Of a DNA stretch of 64,000 nucleotides, positions 26,609 through 35,336 are shown piece after piece (within the stretch, counting starts at the first letter, position 1; every line of letters begins with the position of its first letter). The stretch comes from Adhaeretor mobilis (GTDB lineage: Bacteria; Planctomycetota; Planctomycetia; Pirellulales; Lacipirellulaceae), in contig NZ_CP036263.1 of NCBI RefSeq assembly GCF_007741515.1, forward strand, positions 2,605,501 to 2,669,500. The letters run 5' to 3'. Under the pieces are notes generated by a model. That model had not been told where the DNA came from and did not search any database. It saw nothing but the letters and a program-made list of their open reading frames with translations. Position numbers and translations under genes: made by a program.

Positions 26609-29101
26609 TTACCACCACCAAAACTCAGTTCTTAGATAGCGCCTTGCACGATCAAGTGTAATTCCGCCTACCGATCTTTCTTTGCCATAGATGCGCGCGT
26701 AGCCGGTCATCCCCGACAATAGTTGCGCATCCTCCTGATTGAGTTTGCAGTACACGACAACTTTGCCTGGTACGACTGCATTGGGCACGGTAGGTGCGCC
26801 GGACGCCGTGGGAGCGGTTGATAATTTTGCGGCAGGAGCGGTTCGCAGCACTTCCGTTTTGAAAGTTCGCATGGGCATGCTGCGTGCGCGTAGCTCGACG
26901 AGTTGCCCTGGCTCTACTTTCAAGACATCCGACTCAGAAATGGCGATCTCTGTCGCCAGATCAGTAAGATCCTCGACGACACACACAACGGTTCCGGTAG
27001 GAACGTGCTTACCGTTGAGCTCGTGCATGTGTGGTGTGGTCACAATGCCGTCGACAGGGCTCCGCAGCACGACCCGGCTTTTCAAATGCTGGAGATACTT
27101 TAGTTCCTCATTCAATCTTGCCAGACGGGCACTCTCTGCTTCCGCCTCTTCGGGGCGACCTCCCGCTTCTAGCAAGGTCAGCTTCGATCGCTCGTCAGCA
27201 AGCTCTTTTTCACGCCGGGCTAGTTCCGATTCAGCCTCTATCGTACCTTTTGCTTCGCGCGAGCGCAGCTTTGCTTGAGCGAAATCGTGTTTCAATGTCG
27301 AGATCCTCAATTTTGTCTTTTCGCTGAGTAGCTGTTCTCCCGAGAGAGCCTCCTGCATGTGGAGCTTTTCTGAATGGGAGAGTGATAGCTCGCCAAACTC
27401 CACCTCTGCTTCATGCTGAAGGATCTCGTGTTCGATCTGTATGATCTCTTCTTCATACGCCCTTTGCGCGCTATTGAGATCTTGGTTTCCTAGCTTCACC
27501 CAATTCACGACGCGTTCTACACGCGACCTCTGCTCAGCGACTTCTTCTGGGCGGGGCCCGACTTGAAGGCGGCGTAGGTTGGCCTTCGACTCACGAATCT
27601 CTGCATGCTTCTTCGTGAGGTTCATTTCGAGATCGGGGATTTCAATGTGTGCGATGACGGCACCCGCTTCCACGCGGCTACCTTCAGAGACAACGATGTT
27701 TTTCAAGAACCCCGCTTCCAGGGCATTAATCTCAATTCGCGTTGAGGGCCTAACTGCAAAATTCCCGGATACTCGATCTTGCAGTGGAACTAAGCAGGTA
27801 ACGGCTGGAATTCCTAAGATCGCGAGCAACCAGACCAGGGCTCTTCCTCTTCGTTTCTTCAACATCTTAGTGAACTCCCCTGCGGAAAAACCGCGCAATA
27901 GATTCTTACCAATGACCAATGGCATCAACACAGCAAAAACAATCCCTACCAAACCCAATCCCGCGCTCCCTAGGCTTTGCAGCTGTAGCAACCCGTACAC
28001 CATGCCCCACAGGATCGTGGCGATAAACAACCAACTTGCCATTCCGTAGTAGAACAAGAATCGTCCCTGCGTCTCCGGCTTCGGGCGTCGTGCGCCCCAC
28101 AGCAGGTAGCGAACCGTTTGCACAAACCTCTTGCGACCACGGTCGAACAAATTGGGCAAGCGAGTCGCGTCGCTGAGCAGGTAGTACCCATCTAGCTTAA
28201 TCAACGGATTGAAGTTTAAGAAACAACGTCCTCCACAAATCGTCGCTGCCATCCACGCAAAGTAGTTGAGAGAACTCTCTGGAGCGGAAACACGCCACAA
28301 CAGGGTGGCTAGAGCCCAAATGACTAGGTCGCAGTACGCGCCCGCTGCCCCTACCCAAAGTCGCTTTCGTCGCTCGCGAAATAGCCAAGCGTCAGACACG
28401 TTGCAGTAGAAACAGGGCATAAAAAAGAGTGCCAAGAACCCAATCTCATGGACTTCACCGCCGTAGTGTTTACACGTAAGCCCATGGGCGAACTCGTGGA
28501 TTAACGTGACCAGGAAAATGAGACCCCACACCAGCGCGATCGTCTTCCAAGTAATTGCCTCCGGAAATGCACTGATCCAATGGGCGCGATTCGCATAGGC
28601 GACTGCGGTAGCAAAGACAATAAGCCCTAGTGTCAGGACCACAAAACTGCGAGTCCAGATAAAACGCAGCTTCGGCTCTAGCCAATTTAAGATCTGGTCG
28701 GGATCTAAGAAAGGGATTCGCCAGTTCAGCCAGGTTTGTTTTTTAGCCGAATGTTTGCGCTTGTTGGGCTTCGAGCTCGGTTTGCCATTTGGCTTGAGCT
28801 CCGGCGACAAGTCGGGGCCGTCTAGCAAGCCGCGCCGCGAAGCAAGATCGACAAAGTCTTGCAAATCTTTTTCGGATAGAGGGGCTTCAAACCGTGCCTC
28901 GAATGAGGAGCGGATCTTGATGTGGTCGCTGTGACCGTCTAGTTGCGAGAAGAGATAGTGTTCTTCTTCACCAACGTGAAAGAACTTTCCCGAATCCAAG
29001 TCTTTGACGACATAGGTACCCGGCATTGAGTCTTCACGGATGATCAGCCCAGGGCTTAAGCGAGGAAGATCTGGCGGTAGCTCGATTGTCGGCGACGACA
29101 T
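26609..29101 (-). CDS. PqqD-like / M50 metalloprotease / HlyD adaptor fusion
   Basis: 830 residues in three parts. Residues 10-95 (SPGLIIREDSMPGTYVVKDL ... DLQDFVDLASRRGLLDG) look like a PqqD-type peptide-recognition fold. Residues about 150-430 are a polytopic membrane domain with zinc-protease marks: HEFAH at 202-206 and NPLIKLDGYY at 298-307. Residues about 435-800 are a HlyD adaptor: a membrane helix, lipoyl-like halves (GFLKNIVVSEGSRVEAG; SPVDGIVTTPHMHELNG) around a long coiled coil. Related fusions without PqqD occur near bacteriocin exporters. It starts 17 bp after the ParB-fold gene, so it is in the same operon. Likely role: recognise, perhaps cleave, and export a peptide; the substrate is inferred to be the repeat peptide upstream. 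Confidence 0.85.
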   Translation of the reverse strand: MSSPTIELPPDLPRLSPGLIIREDSMPGTYVVKDLDSGKFFHVGEEEHYLFSQLDGHSDHIKIRSSFEARFEAPLSEKDLQDFVDLASRRGLLDGPDLSPELKPNGKPSSKPNKRKHSAKKQTWLNWRIPFLDPDQILNWLEPKLRFIWTRSFVVLTLGLIVFATAVAYANRAHWISAFPEAITWKTIALVWGLIFLVTLIHEFAHGLTCKHYGGEVHEIGFLALFFMPCFYCNVSDAWLFRERRKRLWVGAAGAYCDLVIWALATLLWRVSAPESSLNYFAWMAATICGGRCFLNFNPLIKLDGYYLLSDATRLPNLFDRGRKRFVQTVRYLLWGARRPKPETQGRFLFYYGMASWLFIATILWGMVYGLLQLQSLGSAGLGLVGIVFAVLMPLVIGKNLLRGFSAGEFTKMLKKRRGRALVWLLAILGIPAVTCLVPLQDRVSGNFAVRPSTRIEINALEAGFLKNIVVSEGSRVEAGAVIAHIEIPDLEMNLTKKHAEIRESKANLRRLQVGPRPEEVAEQRSRVERVVNWVKLGNQDLNSAQRAYEEEIIQIEHEILQHEAEVEFGELSLSHSEKLHMQEALSGEQLLSEKTKLRISTLKHDFAQAKLRSREAKGTIEAESELARREKELADERSKLTLLEAGGRPEEAEAESARLARLNEELKYLQHLKSRVVLRSPVDGIVTTPHMHELNGKHVPTGTVVCVVEDLTDLATEIAISESDVLKVEPGQLVELRARSMPMRTFKTEVLRTAPAAKLSTAPTASGAPTVPNAVVPGKVVVYCKLNQEDAQLLSGMTGYARIYGKERSVGGITLDRARRYLRTEFWWW

Positions 29102-29118
29102 GGCGACATCTCACAAGT

Positions 29119-29583
29119 CTATTCGTCTTCGTTGACCTTCGTGAAGGATTTAACAGGCTTGCGAATGAGAATGTCTTTGCTTTCCTGTTCAGTCAGCACG
29201 TAGGCGAAGTAGGGCTTTTCAAGTTGCAGGCAACGCGCGGCGCGGTGATTGCCGTCGATCAGGACATGGGCATGTATATCATCGCCATCGTCAGCCTTTG
29301 CAAACACGTGTGCGATGATGCCCGGTTTCGTCGGATCGACGTGCGTAACATGCACATCGTCAATCCAGCTGTTTTTCACGCTAAGACGTACGCTTTCGTC
29401 CTCGACCTCTGTCGGCTCGCGCCCATCCTGGACCAGTTCCATCGCCCGCTGGACGTCGAAGATATAGTTCTTGCCCCAGTATTTGTAGGTTGCCCCGCCT
29501 CTTTCTTTGCGACGACAACACTTGGGTAGTTTGTCTTTTTTTTTCGTCTTCTTCTTAGAAGTAGATTCTGTCGTCTTCGACAT
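29119..29583 (-). CDS. Lys-rich ParB/sulfiredoxin-fold protein
   Basis: 154 residues. The first 30 are very basic (KKKTKKKDK, CCRRKERG). The rest resembles the ParB/Srx fold: VHVTHVDPTKPGIIAHVFAK, then VLIDGNHRAARCLQ with DGNHR at 110-114, which corresponds to the nucleotide-binding loop of ParB (GERR), sulfiredoxin (GGCHR) and the serine kinases SbnI/SerK (DGHHR). No DNA-binding domain is present, so a chromosome-partitioning role is unlikely. Its position between a Ser-rich repeat peptide and an exporter suggests it modifies or handles that peptide. The precise activity is not known. Confidence 0.7.
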   Translation of the reverse strand: MSKTTESTSKKKTKKKDKLPKCCRRKERGGATYKYWGKNYIFDVQRAMELVQDGREPTEVEDESVRLSVKNSWIDDVHVTHVDPTKPGIIAHVFAKADDGDDIHAHVLIDGNHRAARCLQLEKPYFAYVLTEQESKDILIRKPVKSFTKVNEDE

Positions 29584-29624
29584 TGCCTGAGCCTCAGTAG
29601 GAAAAGTCTTAAATCAAAAACAAT

Positions 29625-29661
29625 CAAAAAACCAGCACAGGGATCACATGGATCCCTGTGC
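29625..29661 (-). terminator. hairpin terminator or attenuator between the repeat peptide and ParB-fold genes
   Basis: On the minus strand GCACAGGGATC (29661-29651), a 5-nt loop and GATCCCTGTGC (29645-29635) make a perfect 11-bp stem, followed after three bases by six U. It lies 53 bp after the repeat-peptide stop and about 42 bp before the ParB-fold start, so it would partly end transcription inside the operon. Confidence 0.75.
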
Positions 29662-29713
29662 CGGGTGCTGTTAAGCAAACGGTAGCATTGATGGACTTAG
29701 ACTAAGCCTGAGC

Positions 29714-30451
29714 TTAGTGTTTGCCACCTCTGCCACCTCTGCCGCCACGCCGACCGCCAGAGCCACCGCTCTTACCGCCGGAGCCGCCACTCTTGCCACC
29801 GCTTCCGCCGCTCTTACCGCCGGAGCCACCACTCTTTCCGCCGCTACCGCCGCTCTTACCGCCGGAGCCGCCACTCTTGCCACCGCTACCGCCGCTCTTA
29901 CCGCCGGAGCCGCCACTCTTGCCACCGCTTCCGCCGCTCTTACCGCCGGAGCCACCACTCTTTCCGCCGCTACCGCCGCTCTTACCGCCGGAGCCGCCAC
30001 CGCTACCGCCGCTCTTACCGCCGGAGCCGCCACTCTTGCCACCGCTACCGCCGCTCTTACCGCCGGAGCCACCACTCTTGCCACCGCTACCGCCGCTCTT
30101 GCCGCCGGAGCCACCACTCTTGCCACCGCTTCCGCCGCTCTTACCGCCGGAGCCGCCACTCTTTCCGCCGCTACCGCCGCTCTTACCGCCGGAGCCGCCA
30201 CTCTTGCCACCGCTACCGCCGCTCTTGCCGCCGGAGCCACCACTCTTGCCACCGCTACCGCCGCTCTTACCGCCGGAGCCGCTCTTGCCACCGGAGCCGC
30301 TCTTGCCACCGGAGCCGCCGCTACCGCTGCCGCCTTTGCCGCCACTACCACTGCCGCCTTTGCCACCACTGCCGCTACCGCCGCCTTGGTGTCCACCCCA
30401 TTTACTTGGAGCGATTCGCTCTTCCAAGCGAGTGATTTTGAATCTTCCCAT
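29714..30451 (-). CDS. Gly/Ser/Lys heptad-repeat peptide with leader (candidate exported precursor)
   Basis: 245 residues. The first 22 (MGRFKITRLEERIAPSKWGG) are a normal-composition leader with no signal peptide or membrane segment. The rest is almost only Gly, Ser and Lys: a few GSGSGGKGG units, then about 25 tandem copies of a seven-residue unit GGKSGGS, ending GGRRGGRGGRGGKH. AGGAG at 30460-30464, eight bases before ATG, supports the start. The chain is strongly cationic and has about 50 serines. At DNA level the 21-bp units differ at third positions and form 42-bp higher-order repeats. It is the first gene of the operon with the ParB-fold and exporter genes. Leader plus repetitive core, with a downstream recognition-domain transporter, suggests a modified, exported peptide; the function is inferred. 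Confidence 0.72.
   Translation of the reverse strand: MGRFKITRLEERIAPSKWGGHQGGGSGSGGKGGSGSGGKGGSGSGGSGGKSGSGGKSGSGGKSGGSGGKSGGSGGKSGGSGGKSGGSGGKSGGSGGKSGGSGGKSGGSGGKSGGSGGKSGGSGGKSGGSGGKSGGSGGKSGGSGGKSGGSGGGSGGKSGGSGGKSGGSGGKSGGSGGKSGGSGGKSGGSGGKSGGSGGKSGGSGGKSGGSGGKSGGSGGKSGGSGGKSGGSGGRRGGRGGRGGKH
29771..30290. repeat. 21-bp / 42-bp coding tandem repeat
   Basis: The plus strand alternates units such as CCGCCGCTCTTACCGCCGGAG and CCACCACTCTTGCCACCGCTA with synonymous differences. It encodes the GGKSGGS heptads on the minus strand. Neighbouring copies are more alike than distant ones, as expected from slippage or unequal exchange. Confidence 0.85.
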
Positions 30452-30764
30452 TGCAGTTACTCCTGTGTTGAAGGACCCCTGTTTCCACTACATTGCGGAA
30501 ACCTCCCAGGGTGCCATTCTCCGCACTCCCAAACGCCACAACAAGGAGATTGTGCGGAAATAGTCTATATTACCTACGCTTTGCAAAGCATCCAAAGATT
30601 GATTCGATTGACCGATCCTATTTTTCGTGTCGTATGGATTAGTCTTGAGCCCAAGGCTACGAGTGGGCAATCGTTATCTACCTTCCACCAAACGATTTAA
30701 GGCGACCTGCGGGTAGTTCACTTTCGATATTCCGCTCTCAGTCCCGCGGCATTCTGCGAGCCAC
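30452..30764. other. intergenic region upstream of the repeat-peptide gene
   Basis: About 310 bp holding the candidate promoter of the minus-strand operon. No gene is supported in it. Confidence 0.4.
30567..30595 (-). promoter_or_regulatory. candidate promoter of the repeat-peptide operon with internal palindrome
   Basis: On the minus strand TTGGAT (30595-30590), 17 bp, then TAATAT (30572-30567) resembles a sigma-70 promoter about 115 bp upstream of the repeat-peptide ATG. The spacer contains a perfect 12-bp palindrome GCTTTGCAAAGC (30578-30589), a plausible repressor site. Confidence 0.45.
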
Positions 30765-31418
30765 TTGTACGGTAGGAACAAGGCAAGAGGTTTCAGTAAC
30801 CGAATCGCTCGGAGCTGCCGCTTGCCTACTGTGAAGCTAGATGTGCGGGAAACACTCGGTTGCTGCATTTGGTGGCCTTGCACCTTGAGCACGAGCCAAA
30901 ACCCTGTTGAGTTTCGGGACGGGGCAATCATCAGCCCTGGCAATTCGCCGGGAGTTCTATCCTTGGGGAGCTCAACAACTCTAGGTAGCGACTCGGTGTA
31001 CCAATGGGAGATCAACGACGCACTTGGTGCAGCTGGCGAAAGTCTTGGCTGGGATCTATTGCAAGTAGCGGGCGATCTAGTCTTCGAGTCGACCGAGCAA
31101 GAGCCGTTTCATTTGAACGTGATTAGTCTGGATGACAATGGAGATGAGGGTGCAATCGAAAACTTCGACCCGACCCAAAATTACGAGTGGCTCATCGCAT
31201 CGGCAGCTTCGATATCGGGTTTCGATCCCACTGCTACTCGGATAGATACCACAAAATTCTCGGCGGAGAGTTCACTTCCCTATCAAGAGAGGCTATCCCT
31301 GCGAGTTGAAGGTGGAGACTTGATTCTGGTCTACCAAGTACCGGAGCCCTCTTCCTGGTTTCTGATCGGCATAGGGCTGAGCGGGTGGATATTTCGCCGC
31401 AAATACAACTGCGAATAG
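30765..31418 (+). pseudogene. PEP-CTERM protein remnant lacking its signal peptide
   Basis: Readable as 217 residues, but the first 55 have no signal peptide and no family resemblance. From about residue 55, DGAIISPGNSPGVLSLG followed by YQWEINDALGAAGESLGWDL is the C-terminal pattern of planctomycete proteins with autotransporter-associated repeats, ending VPEPSSWFLIGIGLSGWIF and RRK, a PEP-CTERM signal. These proteins are normally 500 residues or more. I infer that the N-terminal part was lost. It ends 95 bp from tRNA-Ser, a common recombination point. Confidence 0.55.
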
Positions 31419-31513
31419 CAAGGTTGTATCAACCACAAATTGGGGAAACCCACGTAGTGGCCAGTGATACATTCTGCTTGGCGATCGCCTCACACAGAAA
31501 ACAGTAGAAAAAG

Positions 31514-31602
31514 CGGACGGAGAGGGATTTGAACCCCCGGTACTCTTGCGAGCACGCCGGTTTTCAAAACCGGTGCGTTAAACCAGACTCCGCCATCCGT
31601 CC
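31514..31602 (-). tRNA. tRNA-Ser (TGA anticodon)
   Basis: The minus strand gives an 89-nt class II tRNA: acceptor GGACGGA pairing with TCCGTCC, anticodon stem ACCGG/CCGGC with the TGA anticodon in TTTTGAAAA, a long variable arm (GTGCTCGCAAGAGTAC) and T-loop GTTCAAATC. The CCA end is not encoded. Confidence 0.95.
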
Positions 31603-31785
31603 GACGAATGTGACCAAGAAGTGTGATCTGATGAACGACTCTACGTTTGTAGGGCGTGAGTGTCAATTGCTTAGCTAATAGTATCTTCCAAGCGAGCTTC
31701 TGCGTTGACGTTTGCCGCCGCCGGCGTTAATAATGGCGAATTGCGAAATCATCGCCCACCCTTCACAGAGTCTATGGAGTCCCCG

Positions 31786-31977
31786 ATGCCAGGTAGCGAA
31801 CGCCAACGAGAATTACGCCGTCGCCGCAAACGCCGCGAGCAGTTGGATAAGATGAAAGCCAAGCTTCCTAAGGCGACCGCCAGTGAGAAGATCGAAATCA
31901 CTCGCAAGCTCCGCGAAATGACCCCCGGTGCCGATACGCTCATCGAGAGTTGGGAATTGGCTGAAACTGAGCGGTAA
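31786..31977 (+). CDS. small basic planctomycete protein (DUF6800-like)
   Basis: 63 residues from ATG 31786. It is very rich in Arg and Lys (RQRELRRRRKRREQLDKMKAK) with a predicted coiled helix and a short acidic end (GADTLIESWELAETER). It resembles a family of short planctomycete proteins of unknown function; I recall the DUF6800 label but cannot verify it. Starts at 31774 or 31705 are also open; the one chosen begins where conserved-looking sequence begins. Function unknown. Confidence 0.6.
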   Translation: MPGSERQRELRRRRKRREQLDKMKAKLPKATASEKIEITRKLREMTPGADTLIESWELAETER

Positions 31978-32001
31978 GACGCAGGGGCCGCGCAGCGGAC
32001 C

Positions 32002-34644
32002 CTACGCGGCTTTGAAGGTGAATTCTGTGCCGTTGTGATCGACTACTACGGTCGCGCCTTCGGGGAATTCGCCTCGTAGGAGTTCCGTGGCCAGTGGGTT
32101 CTGGATTGCTTGCTGGATGACGCGTTTCACTGGGCGAGCACCATAGGCGGGGTCGTAACCATCGGCGGCGATCTGGGTTCTTGCTGCATCGGTCACCTCT
32201 AGGGCTAAGCCACGAGCGGCGAGCAGTTTTTCCAAGTTGGCGAGTTGCAGGTCCACAATCTTCGCGACTTGTTCGCGCTTCAATGGCTCGAACACAATCG
32301 TTTCGTCGATGCGATTGAGGAACTCCGGTAAGAATCGCTCTTTCAGGGATTCTTGCAGCGACTCGCGAAGTTCTTCTTCACTACCACCTTCGGTGGCGAT
32401 CTGCTGAATCAGCTGGCTGCCCACGTTCGAAGTCATCACGATGATCGTGTTCGTGAAGTTCACCGTGTGCCCGTGGTTGTCGGTCAGACGACCATCGTCA
32501 AGCACTTGCAGCAGGATGTTGAACACATCGCGATGGGCCTTCTCGATCTCGTCGAGCAAGATCACCGCGTAAGGCCGACGGCGCACCGCTTCGGTCAGCT
32601 TGCCACCTTCCTCGTAGCCCACGTAGCCGGGAGGCGCACCGATCAGGCGGCTTACAGTGTGCTTTTCCATGAACTCGCTCATGTCGATGCGCACCATGGC
32701 GTTCTCGTCGTCGAACATGGTCTCCGCGAGTGCCTTGCACAGCTCGGTCTTGCCGACGCCGGTTGGACCACAGAATAGGAACGAGCCAATCGGTCGCTGC
32801 GGGTCTTGCAGTCCGCTACGACTGCGGCGCACGGCGTTCGCCACGGCTTCGACGGCTTCATTCTGGCCTACAACCCGCTGATGCAGACGCTCTTCGAGCA
32901 CTAGCAGTTTCGCGCGCTCAGTCTCGACCATTCGAGAAACCGGCACGCCGGTCCAGGCGCTGACGACCTCCGCAATTTCATCGGGGCCAACTTCCTGGCG
33001 AAGCAAGCGCTTCTTGTCCTCGTCTTCTGTGGGATCCTCGGCCTGACGTTCTTCCTGTCCCTCAAGCTGCGTCTGCAGTTGCTTGCGGCGCGAATCGAGA
33101 TCGTACAGCGATTGGTACAACTCTTCGCCGATCATCTCGCCGAGTGACTGTTTTTCCTTGAGCGTCGCGGCCAGCTGCTCGTATTCATGCTCGACTTGCT
33201 GCAACTGCTCGCGCACCTGATGCACGTCGCCCATGCCGAGCTTCTCGCTCTCCCACTGCTCGCGCAGGTCGGCCAATTCGCGTTTCAGCTCCGCCATTTC
33301 CTCTTCGATATCGGTGAGCCGCTGTTGTGCATGCTCCTCGGTTTCCTCAGCCAATTGACGAGCGGCTAATTCGAGCTGCATGAGCCGACGTTGGACTTGG
33401 TCGATTTCTTCGGGAACGCTTTCGAGTTCCATAGCCAGGCGACTAGTCGCTTCGTCCATCAAGTCGATTGCTTTGTCAGGCAAGAAGCGGTCAGCGATGT
33501 AACGGTCTGAAAGCTCAGCTGCTGCGACGAGCGCACTGTCCTTAATCTTCACGCCTTTGTGATGCGCTTCGTAGCGACCTTTGAGCCCCCGCAGAATGGC
33601 GATGGTATCTTCGACCGTAGGCTCGCCCACGAAAACGGGTTGGAAGCGCCGCTCGAGGGCTGCGTCCTTTTCAATGTACTTGCGATACTCGTCCAGTGTC
33701 GTAGCGCCGATGCAGCGTAGCTCGCCACGCGCAAGGGCCGGCTTTAAGAGATTTGCCGCGTCGTTGCCACCTTCGGCGGCGCCCGCGCCGACTACGGTGT
33801 GCAGTTCGTCGATGAACAGGATGACTTGGCCTTGGGAATCCTCGACCTCGCGCAGGACCGCTTTCAAGCGATCTTCGAACTCGCCGCGGAACTTCGCCCC
33901 AGCGATCAGTGCACCCATGTCGAGCGTGACGACCCGCTTGTTTTTCAAGCTCTGTGGCACGTCGCTGTGAACAATTCGCAGCGCAAGCCCCTCGGCAATG
34001 GCTGTCTTTCCTACGCCCGGGTCGCCGATGAGCACTGGGTTGTTCTTGCGCCTTCGGGAAAGCACCTGAATAACGCGACGGATTTCCTGGTCACGACCAA
34101 TCACCGGGTCCAGCTTGCCTTGCTCGGCCCGCTCCACGAGATCGATGCCGTACTTTTCGAGCGCCTGGAATTTGTCTTCAGGGTTTTGGTCAGTCACGCG
34201 AGCACTACCTCGCACCTTTTGCATCGCGGCGAGCAGGTCAGCCTCGGTAACTGCGTTGAGTTTAAGCGTGTCTTGCGTCTTCGATTTCGTCGTGGTGAGT
34301 GCCAGGAGCAGGTGCTCGGTCGAGACGAACTCATCCTGCATCGTCTCAGCAGTCTTCTGAGCCGCTTCGAGCACCTTATTCAAATCGCTGGACAGTCCGG
34401 GTGGAGAACCGCCGCTGGCTTTGGGTAAGTGTTTTAGCTCTGCATCGACCATAGAGCGTAGTTGCGACTGGTTGATGCCCGTCGCCTCTAGCAATGGTCG
34501 CACAACGCCTTCGCCCTCATCCAACAACCCGGCCAGAAGGTGCAGCGGCTCAATCTGGGGATTCCCCGCCTCAGCGGCGCGTTCTTGCGAGCGTTGCACC
34601 GCCTCTTGGGCTTTTTGGGTCAATTTTTCGAATCGGAATGGCAT
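32002..34644 (-). CDS. clpB: ATP-dependent disaggregase ClpB
   Basis: 880 residues, normal for ClpB, the Hsp100 chaperone that pulls proteins from aggregates with DnaK/DnaJ/GrpE. The N-terminal Clp-N domain ([28 protein letters not shown]) is followed by AAA+ module 1 with Walker A GDPGVGKT (about residues 208-215), a middle coiled coil (about 410-540), AAA+ module 2 with GPTGVGKT (about 625), and the D2 C-terminal domain. dnaK lies 1.3 kb upstream on the same strand with three small genes between, and grpE and dnaJ at 61.7-63.6 kb. Confidence 0.97.
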   Translation of the reverse strand: MPFRFEKLTQKAQEAVQRSQERAAEAGNPQIEPLHLLAGLLDEGEGVVRPLLEATGINQSQLRSMVDAELKHLPKASGGSPPGLSSDLNKVLEAAQKTAETMQDEFVSTEHLLLALTTTKSKTQDTLKLNAVTEADLLAAMQKVRGSARVTDQNPEDKFQALEKYGIDLVERAEQGKLDPVIGRDQEIRRVIQVLSRRRKNNPVLIGDPGVGKTAIAEGLALRIVHSDVPQSLKNKRVVTLDMGALIAGAKFRGEFEDRLKAVLREVEDSQGQVILFIDELHTVVGAGAAEGGNDAANLLKPALARGELRCIGATTLDEYRKYIEKDAALERRFQPVFVGEPTVEDTIAILRGLKGRYEAHHKGVKIKDSALVAAAELSDRYIADRFLPDKAIDLMDEATSRLAMELESVPEEIDQVQRRLMQLELAARQLAEETEEHAQQRLTDIEEEMAELKRELADLREQWESEKLGMGDVHQVREQLQQVEHEYEQLAATLKEKQSLGEMIGEELYQSLYDLDSRRKQLQTQLEGQEERQAEDPTEDEDKKRLLRQEVGPDEIAEVVSAWTGVPVSRMVETERAKLLVLEERLHQRVVGQNEAVEAVANAVRRSRSGLQDPQRPIGSFLFCGPTGVGKTELCKALAETMFDDENAMVRIDMSEFMEKHTVSRLIGAPPGYVGYEEGGKLTEAVRRRPYAVILLDEIEKAHRDVFNILLQVLDDGRLTDNHGHTVNFTNTIIVMTSNVGSQLIQQIATEGGSEEELRESLQESLKERFLPEFLNRIDETIVFEPLKREQVAKIVDLQLANLEKLLAARGLALEVTDAARTQIAADGYDPAYGARPVKRVIQQAIQNPLATELLRGEFPEGATVVVDHNGTEFTFKAA

Positions 34645-34762
34645 AGTAATTCTGTGGGCAGTAGGCAGGGCGCGGTTGGCAGTGAATTTCCTGAGCCGAG
34701 GAGCGTTAGCTCTCGGGTAGAATTGGTAGGAGTTAAGACAGCAGGAGGCAAAGAACTGGCGT

Positions 34763-35317
34763 TTACCGTGCTAACAGGAGGACTTCTGCACCAATCTTGC
34801 TCGCCCAATGCGTCATGATCCGAGCCTTTTTGAATGGCACTTCAATCTCGACAGGGCAGCTCAGTGGTTCTTTCCCCAGGAACTGTACTATGAACTCAGC
34901 GCCCTGAGTGTTGTCAGGCAGTGATCCAATTCGCAGTTTCGTATTCGTGAACTCGGAGCTGTCTAGCAGTGTTGCATAGAGTTCGCTTAGATACTCTGGC
35001 TTAGCGTTCTCGATCACTTCGTCCGGGATAAATACAGAGACAATATTACAACAAATCAATTCGAACTGGCCTAGTAACGCATCCGCTTCGCTGAGGCCAT
35101 GCTGCAGTACGAAAGGGCTAGCGTTCCCCAAGTTCTCTTTGGCAATCCAATGTGATCCTTGGCAGATACGCTCCACAGCCCGCTGGGCTCGCTCTGACTC
35201 AGCATCGTTGCATTCGAGGACGACTAGCGAAAACTCAGCGATATCTGAGGGGGCTAACTTGTTAGGAGGTTCCTTGCTGAGCAGAGATTTCGTTTCCGTG
35301 TCGAGCCAAGAACTCAT
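34763..35317 (-). CDS. hypothetical protein, third gene of a toxin-antitoxin-like operon
   Basis: 184 residues, soluble, acidic, with no signal peptide. I do not recognise the family. The centre ([23 protein letters not shown]) and end ([31 protein letters not shown]) look like an alpha/beta domain. It begins 19 bp after the ParE-like toxin stop on the same strand, so it is probably cotranscribed with the toxin and antitoxin. A chaperone or accessory role is possible but not shown. Confidence 0.65.
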   Translation of the reverse strand: MSSWLDTETKSLLSKEPPNKLAPSDIAEFSLVVLECNDAESERAQRAVERICQGSHWIAKENLGNASPFVLQHGLSEADALLGQFELICCNIVSVFIPDEVIENAKPEYLSELYATLLDSSEFTNTKLRIGSLPDNTQGAEFIVQFLGKEPLSCPVEIEVPFKKARIMTHWASKIGAEVLLLAR

Positions 35318-35336
35318 AGTTTTCCCCTTATCTCAG

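Noticed and set aside
29771..30290. Tandem repeat considered as a CRISPR array.
   Set aside because: No unique spacers; units are contiguous, 21 bp and coding.
29671..30396. Second minus-strand frame across the repeat (Ala/Val/Arg-rich).
   Set aside because: Shadow of the same repeat, without a leader or ribosome-binding site.
29717..30700. Long plus-strand frames across the Gly/Ser/Lys repeat (Ala/Thr-rich and Pro/Leu-rich products).
   Set aside because: The 21-bp periodic sequence lacks stop codons in several frames. Only the minus-strand frame has a ribosome-binding site, a non-repetitive leader and operon partners.
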